Below, piece after piece: positions 6,964 to 16,321 of a DNA stretch of 37,739 nucleotides (within the stretch, counting starts at the first letter, position 1; the number at the start of each line of letters is the position of its first letter). This DNA comes from an uncultured Eubacteriales bacterium. GTDB taxonomy: Bacteria; Bacillota; Clostridia; Christensenellales; Aristaeellaceae. The notes below the pieces were generated by a model. It was not told the origin of the DNA, did no database searches, and saw only the letters and a program-made list of their open reading frames with translations. Position numbers and translations under genes: made by a program. The DNA lies in assembly GCA_902767565.1 (NCBI GenBank), contig CACXHY010000017.1, positions 1 to 37,739 of the forward strand. Direction: 5' to 3'.

Positions 6964-9900
6964 ATGAAGAGAAAGATGACATTGCGCGCCGGCCTCGTCG
7001 CCCTTGTGGCGGTGCTGGCCGTTTGCTGGCTGGCATCTGCCCCGGCCGAAACGCCGGAGGGCTACCCCGCCGTCCGGATCGACCCGGACACGAACCTGCC
7101 GTACGACTTCGGCGGGGCCACGATCTACATCTACGACTACTGGTCGGGTCCAGAAGGCACCGACGCGCGCGAGGAGAACCCGGACGCGGCCACCGCCGCG
7201 CTCTACGCCTACCGCGACTGGCTGATGCAGACTTACAACTGCCACATCGTCCAGAAGCAGGGCGACGACTGGGGCAGCCAGATCACGGAGTTCAACAGCT
7301 TCGTGGCGATGCCGGACGGTTCCTACCGGATCTACATCATTGAGCCGGGCAGCGTGCAGCCGATCCTGAACAGCGGCACCGCCGCGAACTGGAACACCGG
7401 GCTGGTGGACCTGACCGACGAGAAGTGGAACGCCGCGACGGTCGGGCAGAACACCGTGGACGGCGCCACCTACGGCGTGAGCACGGGCAAGTCCCAGCCG
7501 CGGCAGCTGCTTTACTTCAACAAGCGCCTGCTGACCGAGGCCGGCATCAACTGGAACGACATTTACGACATGCAGGCGAACGGCACCTGGACCTGGGAAG
7601 CCTTCACCGGCATCCTCGCGCAGGTGCAGCGGGATACCGACGGCGACGGCGTGACGGATGTCTGGGGCCTGCTCGGCAGTTCGACCGATTTCTACCGCAT
7701 CGCTGTGTTCTCCAACGGCGCCTGCTTCTTTGACGAAAACGGCGACGGCGCCCTGGATCCCGTCATGGACAGCGACGAGGCGATCTCCGCCCTGAACTGG
7801 GCCAGGGGCACCTGGCAGACCTACGCGAAGCCCGAGCCGGAAGGCGCACAATGGGACTGGTACAAGGACGACTGGAAGCAGGGCGGCGCGGCCTTTTACA
7901 TGTACCAGGCCTACGGCGGCTTCAACGACAATTCCGAGATGGGCGACATGACGGACCCCTGGGGCGCCGTGGCCTTCCCCATCGGCCCCAGCGGCGACAC
8001 CTACGTGACGATCGGCGCGGAGAACGTGGCCGTGCTGCCCGACGTCTATGACGCGAAGCATGCCGCCATGCTGACCATGATCTACGACCTGTGGACCACC
8101 CCCGTCCCCGGATACGAGGAAGACGACTGGGTCGGCAACAAGCTGAATTACACGGACGAGCGCGCTGTATACGAGACCTACGCCATGCTGCGCGAGCCGG
8201 AGCACGTCGTCCCGGATAAGACCTTCCTGCTGGGGTCGCTCAACGACGTCCTCGGCATGCCCCTGCTGTGGCTGCTGGATACCGAGACGCCCGCCGACGC
8301 CATCAGCGGCTCGATGACGACCTGGGACCACCTCTGTGATGAATTCAACGCGCTGTATCAGGGGGACGGCGTCCTGTTCACCTGCACCGACGGCGTCCTC
8401 TCCATCCACGGCAGGGGGCCGCTGCCGGACTCCCGTGAATGGTCCGCCTTCAGCGGCGAGGCCACGCAGATCGTCATCACCGGCCGTGTCACCTCCGTCT
8501 GCGACAGTGCCTTCGAGGGCTTCTCGCTGGTGACCGAGGTCACGCTGCCGAACGGCGTCCTTTCGATCGGCGCGGACGCCTTCTCCGGCTGCAACAGCCT
8601 GGAGACGATCCACCTGCCCCGCACCCTGACCTCGATCGGTGACGGCGCCTTCACGGGCTGCACCGCGCTGACCGACGTCCTCTTCGGCGGCACGGAGGCG
8701 CAGTGGGCAGACATGACGGTGGGCCTGAACAATGGGGCGCTCTCCGGCGCCACGGTCCAGTACAACGTCCACAGCATCATCGCCGAAGGGTACCTGGGCG
8801 CCAACCTGACCTGGACGGTGGACGACGACCGCGTGCTGACCATCTGCGGCGAAGGCGCAATGGATCAGTGCGGCTACAACTGGCCCTGGGACGAACACCG
8901 GGCCATGATCCGCAAGGTCGTGCTGATGCCCGGCGTGACCAGCATCTGCATGGATGCCTTCTCGGACCACAGGAGCCTGACGGAGGTCGTCATCCCCGAT
9001 ACCGTGACGCAGATCGACTATTTCCCCTTCGAGATGTCCGGCAATCTGCGCAGCATGTGGCTCCCCGACAGCGTCACGAACGTCAGCGAGCTGGTGTTCG
9101 CCTTCAGCTCCGTCGAAAACGTGTACGTGTCCGAGACGCATCCCACATATGTCAGCGTGGACGGCATCCTGTACAGCAAGGACATGACCGTCCTCGGGGT
9201 GATGCCCGGCGGCCGGACCGGCACCTACAACATCCCCGCGGGCGTGACGCAGGTCCCGCAGCAGATGGGATACGCCCGGCTTTCCGCCGTGACCGTGGAC
9301 CCGGCCAACACCGCGTATACCGCCGTCGACGGCAATCTCTACGACAAGGCTGTCACGACGCTCCTGTGGTGCCCGCCCGGATCTCCCGCCGCCGACATCG
9401 TGATCCCGGAAGGCGTGACCGGCATCTTTTACGGCGCGTTCATGAACTGCACGAATATCCGCTGCATCTCCTATCCGGCCAGCATGACGTCCATCCCCGT
9501 CACCGGCTGGCCGTATACGCTGAGCGCGGTGCGCGTCTCGCCCGCCAACCCGAACTACAAGGTCACGGACGGCATCCTGTACAGCAAGGACGGCACCGTG
9601 CTGATCGGCTGTCCCCCCGGGATGACCGGCGACATCACGGTCCCGGACGGCGTGGAGACAATCGGGCATAACGCGTTCGCTTCGACCGGCGGCGTGACCG
9701 GCATCACGCTGCCGGATTCGGTGATGACCATCGAGAGCTGGGCGTTCTCGTGGAGCGGCATCCGGAGCATACGCATCCCGGGCGGGGTGACCAGCATCCC
9801 CGAGGGTGCCTTCAACTGGTGTGAGTCCCTGGCGGACGTCTATTACGGCGGCTCCCTGTCGATGTGGAACTCCATGAGCATCGGCAGCGAAAACGAATGG

Positions 9901-12900
9901 CTGACCAACGCGACCCTCCATCCCACGGCGCAGCGCATGGCACAGGGCACCTGCGGCGAGAACGTGACCTGGGCGCTGACGGGCGACGGCGTCCTGACCG
10001 TCAGCGGCACGGGCCCCATGGCGTCTTACCGGAATTACAGGGAATACGCCTGGTATGTCCATAATTCGCAGATCACGTCCGTGGTCGTGGAGGAGGGCGT
10101 GACCTCCGTCGGCGACTACGCGTTCTGCTACAACGGCAACCTGCGATCCGTCACGCTCCCGGCCGGACTGACCTCCATCGGCATCTCCGCGTTCGAGTCC
10201 ACCGGCATCCGCGGCATCACGATCCCGGACAGCGTGACCTCGATCGGCGAATTCGCCTTCTCGGGGTGCGAAAGCCTGCGGGACGCGGACGGCTTCATCA
10301 TCGTCCGGGGCGTGCTGTACAGCTACCGGGGCGACGCGGCGGAGCTGGTCATCCCCAGCGGCGTGACCCGGATCGAGTCGGGCGCCTGTGCGGAACTGTG
10401 GAACACGACCAGCGTGGTGATCCCGGATACGGTCACCGTCATCGGCAGCCAGGCGTTCATCCGCTGCCAGGTCCTGGAGAGCGTGACGATCCCCTCCGGC
10501 GTGACGGAGATCGGCGAGAGCGCCTTCGCCAATTGCCCGATGCTGAAGGACGCGAACGGCTTCGTCATCGTTGACCATGTGCTCTACAGCGCCACCACCG
10601 CCGCGGCGGCCCTGGAGATCCCGGCGGACGTGACCGCCATCAGCGGCTGCATCGAGGATACGGAGGGCGCGCTGACCACCGTCAGCATCCCGGCCGGCGT
10701 CACGAGCATCGCCCCCGGCGCTTTCGCAATGTGCTACCGGCTGACCGCCATCAACGTCAGCGAAGACAATCCGGTTTACTGCTCCGTCGACGGTGTCCTC
10801 TACAACAAGGCGCAGACGGAACTGATCTCCTGCCCGAAGGCGAAAACGTCGGTGGCGATCCCCGACACCGTGACCCGCATCGGGGTCGAAGCTTTCACCG
10901 AGAGCAGCCTGACCTCCGTCACGCTTCCGGCAGGTCTGACCGAGATCGGAAGCGCCGCCTTCGCAGGCTGCGGGAATCTGACGTCCATCGTGATCCCCGA
11001 CACCGTGACCGTCATCGGCGACGGCGCGTTCGCGGGCTGCGCGCTGACCTCCGTCGATATCCCGAACAGCGTGACCTCCATCGGCAACAGCGCGTTCGTC
11101 GCGACCGGGCTGACCTCCGTCATCGTCCCCGACAGCGTGACATCGCTCGGCGACAACGCCTTCGCCGCCTGCCAGAACCTGCAGTCCGTCACGCTGCCGG
11201 CCGGCCTGACCGCCATCCCCGCCGACCTGTTCTCGTGGGACAGCAGACTCACCGCGATCACCATCCCCTCCACCGTGACCTCCGTCGGCGCGGGCGCGTT
11301 CCAGGGCACCGGGATCACCTCCGTCACCCTGCCGGCGGGCCTGACCCGGATCGGCGCCGATGCCTTCGCGGACTGCGCAAGCCTGAACGAGGTGATCTTC
11401 CTCGGCACACGGGCCGCGTGGTACGATATGCTGGCCGACAACGCCAACAACAAGCTGTATGAAGTCCAGGTCTGTTTCCCCGAGGATCCCGTGATCGCGG
11501 CAAACGGCACCTGCGGCGAAAACGTGACCTGGGTCCTGACGGACGACGGCACCCTGATCATCAGCGGCACCGGCCCCATGGATTCCTACGCGGATTACCA
11601 GGACTGCCCCTGGTACACATACAGCTGCAACCAGCAGATCTCTGCCGTCGTCGTGAAGGACGGCGTGACCGCCATCGGCAGCCGTGCGTTCTACATGATA
11701 TGGATCACGTCCGTTTCCATCGGCCGCGATGTGACCGTCATCGGCGACGAAGCCTTTGCCTACACGGACCAGCTGACCTCCGTCGCGCTCCCCTCCGGCC
11801 TGACCCGGATCGGCGCCCATGCCTTCGACGGCAGTGCCTTGACGAGCATCACGATCCCCGACAGCGTGACCTTCATCGGCGAACAGGCCTTCTCGTACTG
11901 CTACGGCCTGGTGGACGCGGATGGCTTCGTGATCATCCGGGACGTGCTGTATCTGTACAACGGCCAGGCGACCGAACTGGTCATCCCCGACGGCGTGACC
12001 CGGATCGAAGCGTATGCGTTCGAGAACCGCGATGGGATCACCCGCGTGACGATCCCGGACACGGTGACCGCCATCGGCGATCGGGCGTTCTGTTACTGCA
12101 CATCACTGGAGAGCTGTCCGATCCCGTCCGGCGTGACGGAGATGGGCAGCGCCGTCTTCTTCGGATGCCCGAATATGGCGGACGACGACGGCTTTGTCAT
12201 CGTCAACCATGTGCTTGTCAGCTACAGCGGCAGCGCGACGGTCCTGGAGATCCCGGCCGGCGTCACCGCCATCAGCGGCAGCAGCGTCATGGATCAGAAC
12301 GCGACGCTGACGACCATTGTGATCCCGGACAGCGTGACCTCCATCGGTCCCGGCGCCTTCTCGATGTGCTTTGAACTGACTGACGTGATCGTCAGCGCCG
12401 GCAACCCGGCCTACTGCTCCGTCGACGGCGTCCTCTACGACAAAGCGCAGACGGAACTGATCTTCTGCCCGGCGCGGAAAGCGGAGGTAGCGATCCCGAA
12501 CACCGTGACCCGCATCGACGACTGCGCCTTCGAAACAGGCGCCGTGACCTCCCTGACCCTGCCGGACAGCGTGACCTGTATCGGAGACCGCGCCTTCGGT
12601 GGCACCGGCCTGGCTTCCATCAACCTGCCGAACGGCCTGACCCACATCGGAGAGCGCGCGTTCGCGGGCACCGCGCTGACCGTCGCCGCGATCCCGGGCA
12701 GTGTGACGGAGCTCGGCGAGGCTGCCTTCGCGTATTGCCCGAACCTGGAGACCGTCATCCTGCCGGAAGGCCTGACCGTCATCCCGAATGAACTGTTCAG
12801 CGGTGACTGGAGAGTGACTGAAGTCGGCATTCCTTCCACCGTGACCGTCATCGGAACTCGCGCGTTCGAGAACACCGGGATCACCGCCGTCACGCTGCCG

Positions 12901-13644
12901 GCCGGCTTGACCCGAATCGGCCCCTACGCATTCCAGTTCTGCACAAGCCTGCAGCAAGTGACCTTCCTCGGCACGTGGGGGCAGTGGGAGATCCTGCTGA
13001 TCGACGGATCCAACCCTGAACTGAGCGATGTCCGGGTCCGCTTCCCCGCCGATCCCATCCGGGCGAGCGGCACCTGCGGCGAGGACCTGACCTGGACCCT
13101 CAACGACGACGGCGTCCTGACCGTGACCGGCACCGGTGCGATCCCGGACTACACCTGGGAGAACCTGGCCCCGTGGTACGATTGCGTGGGCGATGTCACC
13201 GCGGTCGTGATCGGCGGCGGCGTGACCCGGATCGGAAACCTGGCCTTCTCCTGGTGCGGCGGCCTGACGACCGTCACGATCCCCGCCACCGTCACCGAGA
13301 TCGGGACCGGCGCCTTCGGATCCTGCAACAGCATCACCCGGATCAACTACAACGGCTCCCAGTTCGACTGGGCCGCGATCCCGGTGACCCGCGACAACGG
13401 CAGCCTCTACAGCGCGCTGCTCTACTGCGATTATGTCGCGACCTTCACCCTTCCCCAGAGCCTCACGGTGATCGAGTCGGGAGCCTTCACCGGCCTGCCC
13501 CGGACCACCGCCATCCGCATCCCCTCCGGCGTGGCCGAAATCGCGGCCGACGCCTTCGATCCCGGCACGGCGCTCATCGTGCCCGCCGGAAGCCCCTGGG
13601 TCCGGTGGGCCGCCGATCACGGCTACGTGGCTGTAGAGGAGTAA
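6964..13644 (+). CDS. Secreted solute-binding-domain/BspA leucine-rich-repeat fusion protein
   Basis: A 2226-residue exported protein. ATG at 6964 is chosen because GGAGG lies 8 bases upstream; nine extra in-frame codons before it lack a ribosome site. Residues 1-30 form a signal peptide (KRK, hydrophobic core, ASAPAET). The cysteine in LAVCW is not in a standard lipobox. Residues about 30-460 resemble the family 1 extracellular sugar-binding proteins of ABC transporters and include acidic loops DTDGDGVTD and DENGDGALD that may bind calcium. From about 465 to the end are LRR_5 (BspA-like) repeats of the type VTSIGDGAFTGCTALT. Headers like GTCGENVTW...GVLTVSGTGPM restart the array several times. 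No LPxTG motif, SLH domain or C-terminal membrane anchor is visible, so how it stays at the surface is unclear. BspA-type proteins commonly bind host or matrix ligands. Confidence 0.9.
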   Translation: MKRKMTLRAGLVALVAVLAVCWLASAPAETPEGYPAVRIDPDTNLPYDFGGATIYIYDYWSGPEGTDAREENPDAATAALYAYRDWLMQTYNCHIVQKQGDDWGSQITEFNSFVAMPDGSYRIYIIEPGSVQPILNSGTAANWNTGLVDLTDEKWNAATVGQNTVDGATYGVSTGKSQPRQLLYFNKRLLTEAGINWNDIYDMQANGTWTWEAFTGILAQVQRDTDGDGVTDVWGLLGSSTDFYRIAVFSNGACFFDENGDGALDPVMDSDEAISALNWARGTWQTYAKPEPEGAQWDWYKDDWKQGGAAFYMYQAYGGFNDNSEMGDMTDPWGAVAFPIGPSGDTYVTIGAENVAVLPDVYDAKHAAMLTMIYDLWTTPVPGYEEDDWVGNKLNYTDERAVYETYAMLREPEHVVPDKTFLLGSLNDVLGMPLLWLLDTETPADAISGSMTTWDHLCDEFNALYQGDGVLFTCTDGVLSIHGRGPLPDSREWSAFSGEATQIVITGRVTSVCDSAFEGFSLVTEVTLPNGVLSIGADAFSGCNSLETIHLPRTLTSIGDGAFTGCTALTDVLFGGTEAQWADMTVGLNNGALSGATVQYNVHSIIAEGYLGANLTWTVDDDRVLTICGEGAMDQCGYNWPWDEHRAMIRKVVLMPGVTSICMDAFSDHRSLTEVVIPDTVTQIDYFPFEMSGNLRSMWLPDSVTNVSELVFAFSSVENVYVSETHPTYVSVDGILYSKDMTVLGVMPGGRTGTYNIPAGVTQVPQQMGYARLSAVTVDPANTAYTAVDGNLYDKAVTTLLWCPPGSPAADIVIPEGVTGIFYGAFMNCTNIRCISYPASMTSIPVTGWPYTLSAVRVSPANPNYKVTDGILYSKDGTVLIGCPPGMTGDITVPDGVETIGHNAFASTGGVTGITLPDSVMTIESWAFSWSGIRSIRIPGGVTSIPEGAFNWCESLADVYYGGSLSMWNSMSIGSENEWLTNATLHPTAQRMAQGTCGENVTWALTGDGVLTVSGTGPMASYRNYREYAWYVHNSQITSVVVEEGVTSVGDYAFCYNGNLRSVTLPAGLTSIGISAFESTGIRGITIPDSVTSIGEFAFSGCESLRDADGFIIVRGVLYSYRGDAAELVIPSGVTRIESGACAELWNTTSVVIPDTVTVIGSQAFIRCQVLESVTIPSGVTEIGESAFANCPMLKDANGFVIVDHVLYSATTAAAALEIPADVTAISGCIEDTEGALTTVSIPAGVTSIAPGAFAMCYRLTAINVSEDNPVYCSVDGVLYNKAQTELISCPKAKTSVAIPDTVTRIGVEAFTESSLTSVTLPAGLTEIGSAAFAGCGNLTSIVIPDTVTVIGDGAFAGCALTSVDIPNSVTSIGNSAFVATGLTSVIVPDSVTSLGDNAFAACQNLQSVTLPAGLTAIPADLFSWDSRLTAITIPSTVTSVGAGAFQGTGITSVTLPAGLTRIGADAFADCASLNEVIFLGTRAAWYDMLADNANNKLYEVQVCFPEDPVIAANGTCGENVTWVLTDDGTLIISGTGPMDSYADYQDCPWYTYSCNQQISAVVVKDGVTAIGSRAFYMIWITSVSIGRDVTVIGDEAFAYTDQLTSVALPSGLTRIGAHAFDGSALTSITIPDSVTFIGEQAFSYCYGLVDADGFVIIRDVLYLYNGQATELVIPDGVTRIEAYAFENRDGITRVTIPDTVTAIGDRAFCYCTSLESCPIPSGVTEMGSAVFFGCPNMADDDGFVIVNHVLVSYSGSATVLEIPAGVTAISGSSVMDQNATLTTIVIPDSVTSIGPGAFSMCFELTDVIVSAGNPAYCSVDGVLYDKAQTELIFCPARKAEVAIPNTVTRIDDCAFETGAVTSLTLPDSVTCIGDRAFGGTGLASINLPNGLTHIGERAFAGTALTVAAIPGSVTELGEAAFAYCPNLETVILPEGLTVIPNELFSGDWRVTEVGIPSTVTVIGTRAFENTGITAVTLPAGLTRIGPYAFQFCTSLQQVTFLGTWGQWEILLIDGSNPELSDVRVRFPADPIRASGTCGEDLTWTLNDDGVLTVTGTGAIPDYTWENLAPWYDCVGDVTAVVIGGGVTRIGNLAFSWCGGLTTVTIPATVTEIGTGAFGSCNSITRINYNGSQFDWAAIPVTRDNGSLYSALLYCDYVATFTLPQSLTVIESGAFTGLPRTTAIRIPSGVAEIAADAFDPGTALIVPAGSPWVRWAADHGYVAVEE

Positions 13645-13664
13645 CACCTTCGGATCCCTGACAA

Positions 13665-13705
13665 AAGCCCGCGGGAGAGGCTCGTCCCTTCCCGCGGGCC
13701 TTTTG
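13665..13705 (+). terminator. Terminator after the SBP-LRR gene
   Basis: CCCGCGGGA pairs with TCCCGCGGG across a short loop and is followed by CCTTTTG; AAAA on the 5' side could make it work in both directions. It begins 20 bases after the stop codon. Confidence 0.82.
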
Positions 13706-14166
13706 CGGCCTTCGGGAACGCTTCACGAGGACGCGCCGGCGAAAAGATGGTCCGGAACGCCTCGCACGCATGGTTGAAAAGCATTCTGCCGACCGCATGG
13801 GACAAGCCGTTCGGCGCGGCCTGTGACGGCAAGCCGGCGAACGCCTCGGGCGGCGAATCATGACGCGTCCGGCAGCCGAAACAAAAGGGGCGGGACGATC
13901 TGTCCCCTCCCCTTGCGGATCCCAAGCTGCCTAGGCATGCCCGATAACGATCGGAACGACTTGATTTGAAGTGAAGCGGCGTGCCCACGGAAAAGCGGGA
14001 ACCGCCCGGATCTTTCCCGGAGAACCGCTGCGCAGGGCTGCGGGCGGCTCCCGCCGGTATACACGGGCGAAAAGCGAGCCTTGCGACTCCGTCCGGACAT
14101 CACAGGAGACGGCAAACGGGGTCGGCTTCACGCGCTGCATGGAGCACGATGCGGATATGCTCCCCG
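13706..14166. other. Intergenic stretch without a supported gene
   Basis: Open frames here are short, overlap each other on both strands and lack ribosome sites. I see no recognisable domain or RNA gene. It is bounded on the right by a copy of the 200-bp inverted-end element. Confidence 0.5.
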
Positions 14167-14376
14167 GGTAACTGTTCAGTCGGTCGACAGACCCACATGG
14201 ATGGACAGGAAACACACGGATCGGGCAGCTTCCGTGCGGCCCGGCCAACAGCGGGTGCGGGCCGCAGGCCCGCGCTCTCTTCTCCCCCTTTCCCCGGGAA
14301 GGATGCAGGGGGATGGGGCGCAGCGGCCTGGAGAGCATCTGCTTACACAGATCACAGGGCGGACTGAACCGTTACC
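14167..14376 (+). repeat. 200-bp inverted-end element, copy A
   Basis: The ends are GGTAACTGTTCAGTC and the near-exact reverse complement GACTGAACCGTTACC. Inside are the hairpin GCGGGCC-GCA-GGCCCGC, a pyrimidine/purine hairpin CCCC-TTTCCCCGGGAA-GG and the box CAGGGGGATGGGGCG. The same order of parts is found in copies at 21056-21254 (inverted) and 23334-23539. No open frame inside looks real. Confidence 0.8.
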
Positions 14377-14427
14377 TTCCCGGAACCCTTCGGGCCTGCA
14401 CGGCCAAAGGAGCGAAAGCGTCCGGCC

Positions 14428-15724
14428 TCATATATGTTTCCCGGCGCCCGGGACCGCCTGCGGCGATCCTCCCTGACCGTCCCGAAGGCCGTACCGGGCC
14501 GCGATGTCCAGGAACCGCCGGTAAAACCCCTCCCGGAAGAACACGCACATGCGGCGGTCGATGCCGTCGATCCCGCTGCCCTGATCCAGGGCTTCCGCCC
14601 GGCAGCCGAACCGGCAGTGCCCGGCCCATTCGCACCGGCTGCATTCCGGGTTTTGCTTCTTCATCTTCCCGACGGTGCAGAGGCACTGCCGGATGAAGGG
14701 CCCGTCCGTCAGGAGGGCGTGGAGGTCGTCGGTATAGGCGTTTCCCCAGTCGATGCCCAGCGCTTTTGTGATGCCCGAAAGGCCGAGGCAGAGCATGATC
14801 CGCCCGTCGCAGTCGATAATGGGCATCTTGTAGCCGTCCGGGCAGGCGGCGATGCGGTCCTCCCGTTCACAGTCGCGATGCATGTCCGGGACGATGCTGA
14901 CCCGGCGGGAACCCCGGTCGTTCTTCCAGTAGGACCATACGTCCAGGGACATATCGACCCGGTTCTCATACCACCAGGGCAGCAGCCCGCAGAGGTATTC
15001 GAGCCACTCCTTCGGATCCAGGGACTGTTCCGGCGCATCGGCCACCCAGCGCACGGAAGGCTCGATCGTCGTGATCCGCAGCCGGTCGACCCCCAGTTCC
15101 CGCAGCCGGAGGATCGTCGGGCGGATCGCGTCGAGGCTGGCGCGCCAGACGCAGTAATGCACATGCACAAAAAAGCCCTTCGACTTGAGCATGGCGATGT
15201 TCTCAAGCGTGCGCCGCTCCGCCCCGGGGATCCCCCGGAGCCAGTCGTGGTGCCCGAGACCGTCGAAGCTGACGTAGATCTCCGGAGCGTGCCCCTGGGC
15301 CAGGATGCCGTCCGCGATCTCCGGCGTCATGTGGTAGATGTTCGAGATCAGCTCGTGGAAGATCATGCCGCGCTTGCGCAGCTCGTCCGTGATCAGCAGG
15401 AAGTCCCGGTTGAGCAGGGGCTCGTCGCCGTTGATCCGGAGGCCCGCCACCCCGCAGTCGTCCAGCCTGCCGATCAGGTCCAGCAGGTCCCGCGTCCGGG
15501 GCTGGACGTTTCTCGGGCGGCTGTCGGCCGCATTGAAGCAGTGCCTGCACCTGAAGTCGCAGCAGCCGGTGATGGAAAGATCGATCTTCCGGAAGCGCCG
15601 GTTTTCGTAGGAACGGTATTCCTGACCGGGAAGGAAGCTCCTTCACGCTGCCGCAGGCCTTTGCCTTTTCCTGCAGTTCGGGGGCAAACTGTTTGATGTA
15701 TCCCTCAAGGTCGAAATCTGCCAT
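14428..15724 (-). CDS. Radical SAM/SPASM enzyme, interrupted by one frameshift
   Basis: Iron-sulfur enzyme that cleaves S-adenosylmethionine to start radical chemistry; SPASM members often modify peptides. ATG at 15724 has GGAGGAG seven bases upstream. The first 32 codons are in one frame; the remainder, including radical SAM motif CCDFRCRHC (CxxxCxxC, about residues 55-62), is in another. The frames part within 15625-15633, and removing one base from the run CCGGGAA there joins them into about 431 residues. The C-terminal SPASM motif is complete: a Cys before GRIMLC, then CSRCEWAGHCRFGC (CX2CX5CX3C) and a last Cys. The N-terminal helix KQFAPELQEKAKACGSVKEL resembles Nif11-like leader peptides, which is only a resemblance. 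No precursor gene was found nearby. The frameshift may be real or a sequencing error. Confidence 0.82.
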
Positions 15725-15920
15725 GGTGCACTCCTCCGCGATATTATTCTGCAGGCCTTTTCAAAGCCGAAACCCGGCAGGGCCCGCGGATCCCGGGCCA
15801 AACGCTTTTCAGAGCCTGTGCGGTCGGAATTCGACGCGGAAGGCGGAAATTCTGTCCGCAGCACAAAAAAACGCCCGGAAAGACCGCGTGCCGGAACGGC
15901 TCCCGGGGGACGCTCCCCCG

Positions 15921-16172
15921 CCCTCCGCAGGAGCGTCTTTCAAGGGGGTCCGGGAATGCTCCCCCGCCCGCCCTCCGCAGGAGCGCCTTTCAAGGGGGTC
16001 CGGGGACGCTCCCCCGCCCGCCCTCCGCAGGAGCGCCTTCAAGGGGGTCCGGGGGACGCTCCCCCGCTCGCCCTCCGCAGGAGCGTCTTTCAAGGGGGTC
16101 CGGGGGACGCTCCCCCGCTCGCCCTCCGCAGGAGCGTCTTTCAAGGGGGTCCGGGGGACGCTTTCCCGCGGA
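15921..16172. repeat. Tandem array of five 50-bp GC-rich units
   Basis: CCCTCCGCAGGAGCG begins at 15921, 15971, 16021, 16071 and 16122, giving periods of 50, 50, 50 and 51 bp. Each unit contains CTTTCAAGGGGGTCCGGG followed by GACGCTCCCCC. There are no unique spacers, so it is not a CRISPR. It lies between the radical SAM start and the tetR promoter. Confidence 0.92.
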
Positions 16173-16241
16173 AAGCGTCCCCCGGCCGGCTCCCCCCTCT
16201 CCTCCCCCTCCCCGGCGGGGAGGGGGCCGGGGGGTGGGGCG
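16149..16241 (+). repeat. Hairpin module (H1-H2-GGGGTGGGGCG)
   Basis: The last unit of the 50-bp array runs into a long hairpin GGGGGACGCTTTC / GAAAGCGTCCCCC (16149-16186), then a second one CCCCCTCCCC / GGGGAGGGGG, then CCGGGGGGTGGGGCG. The same module recurs at 17921-18025, 26014-26117 (inverted) and 32967-33071. Confidence 0.8.
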
Positions 16242-16262
16242 ACCGGCCCCTGCGATCCGCTC

Positions 16263-16290
16263 TTGACAAAACCCGATACGCGAATATAAT
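16263..16290 (+). promoter_or_regulatory. Promoter of the tetR-CPBP operon
   Basis: Consensus TTGACA (16263-16268) and TATAAT (16285-16290) are separated by 16 bp. This is the closest match to consensus in the window, 32 bases upstream of the ATG. Confidence 0.82.
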
Positions 16291-16307
16291 AACATGCGTT
16301 ATAGTAT
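16284..16307. promoter_or_regulatory. Putative TetR operator over the -10 box
   Basis: A 24-bp imperfect palindrome: left arm ATATAATAAC and right arm GTTATAGTAT match at 8 of 10 positions around a central ATGC. It covers the -10 box, where a bound repressor would block transcription. TetR proteins commonly repress their own promoters through such sites; the assignment to this TetR is inferred. Confidence 0.55.
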
Positions 16308-16321
16308 TGTGAGGTGACCCT

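Noticed and set aside
6964-7050. Lipoprotein signal in the SBP-LRR protein
   Set aside because: The only cysteine in range is in LAVC, with Val where Gly, Ala or Ser is required; a normal signal peptide with cleavage after APA fits better.
6922-11820. Very long open frame (1632 codons) on the minus strand opposite the LRR gene
   Set aside because: It mirrors the GC-rich repeats of the real gene; product is low-complexity Gly/Asp/Arg/His with no domain, and the plus-strand gene has signal peptide, ribosome site and promoter.
13623-13988. Open frame after the SBP-LRR gene (minus strand)
   Set aside because: It overlaps the terminator and the end of the LRR gene, has no ribosome site and no similarity to a domain I know.
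15921-16172. CRISPR-like array with 50-bp periodicity
   Set aside because: The whole 50 bp repeats, with no spacer variation, and it merges into a hairpin module.
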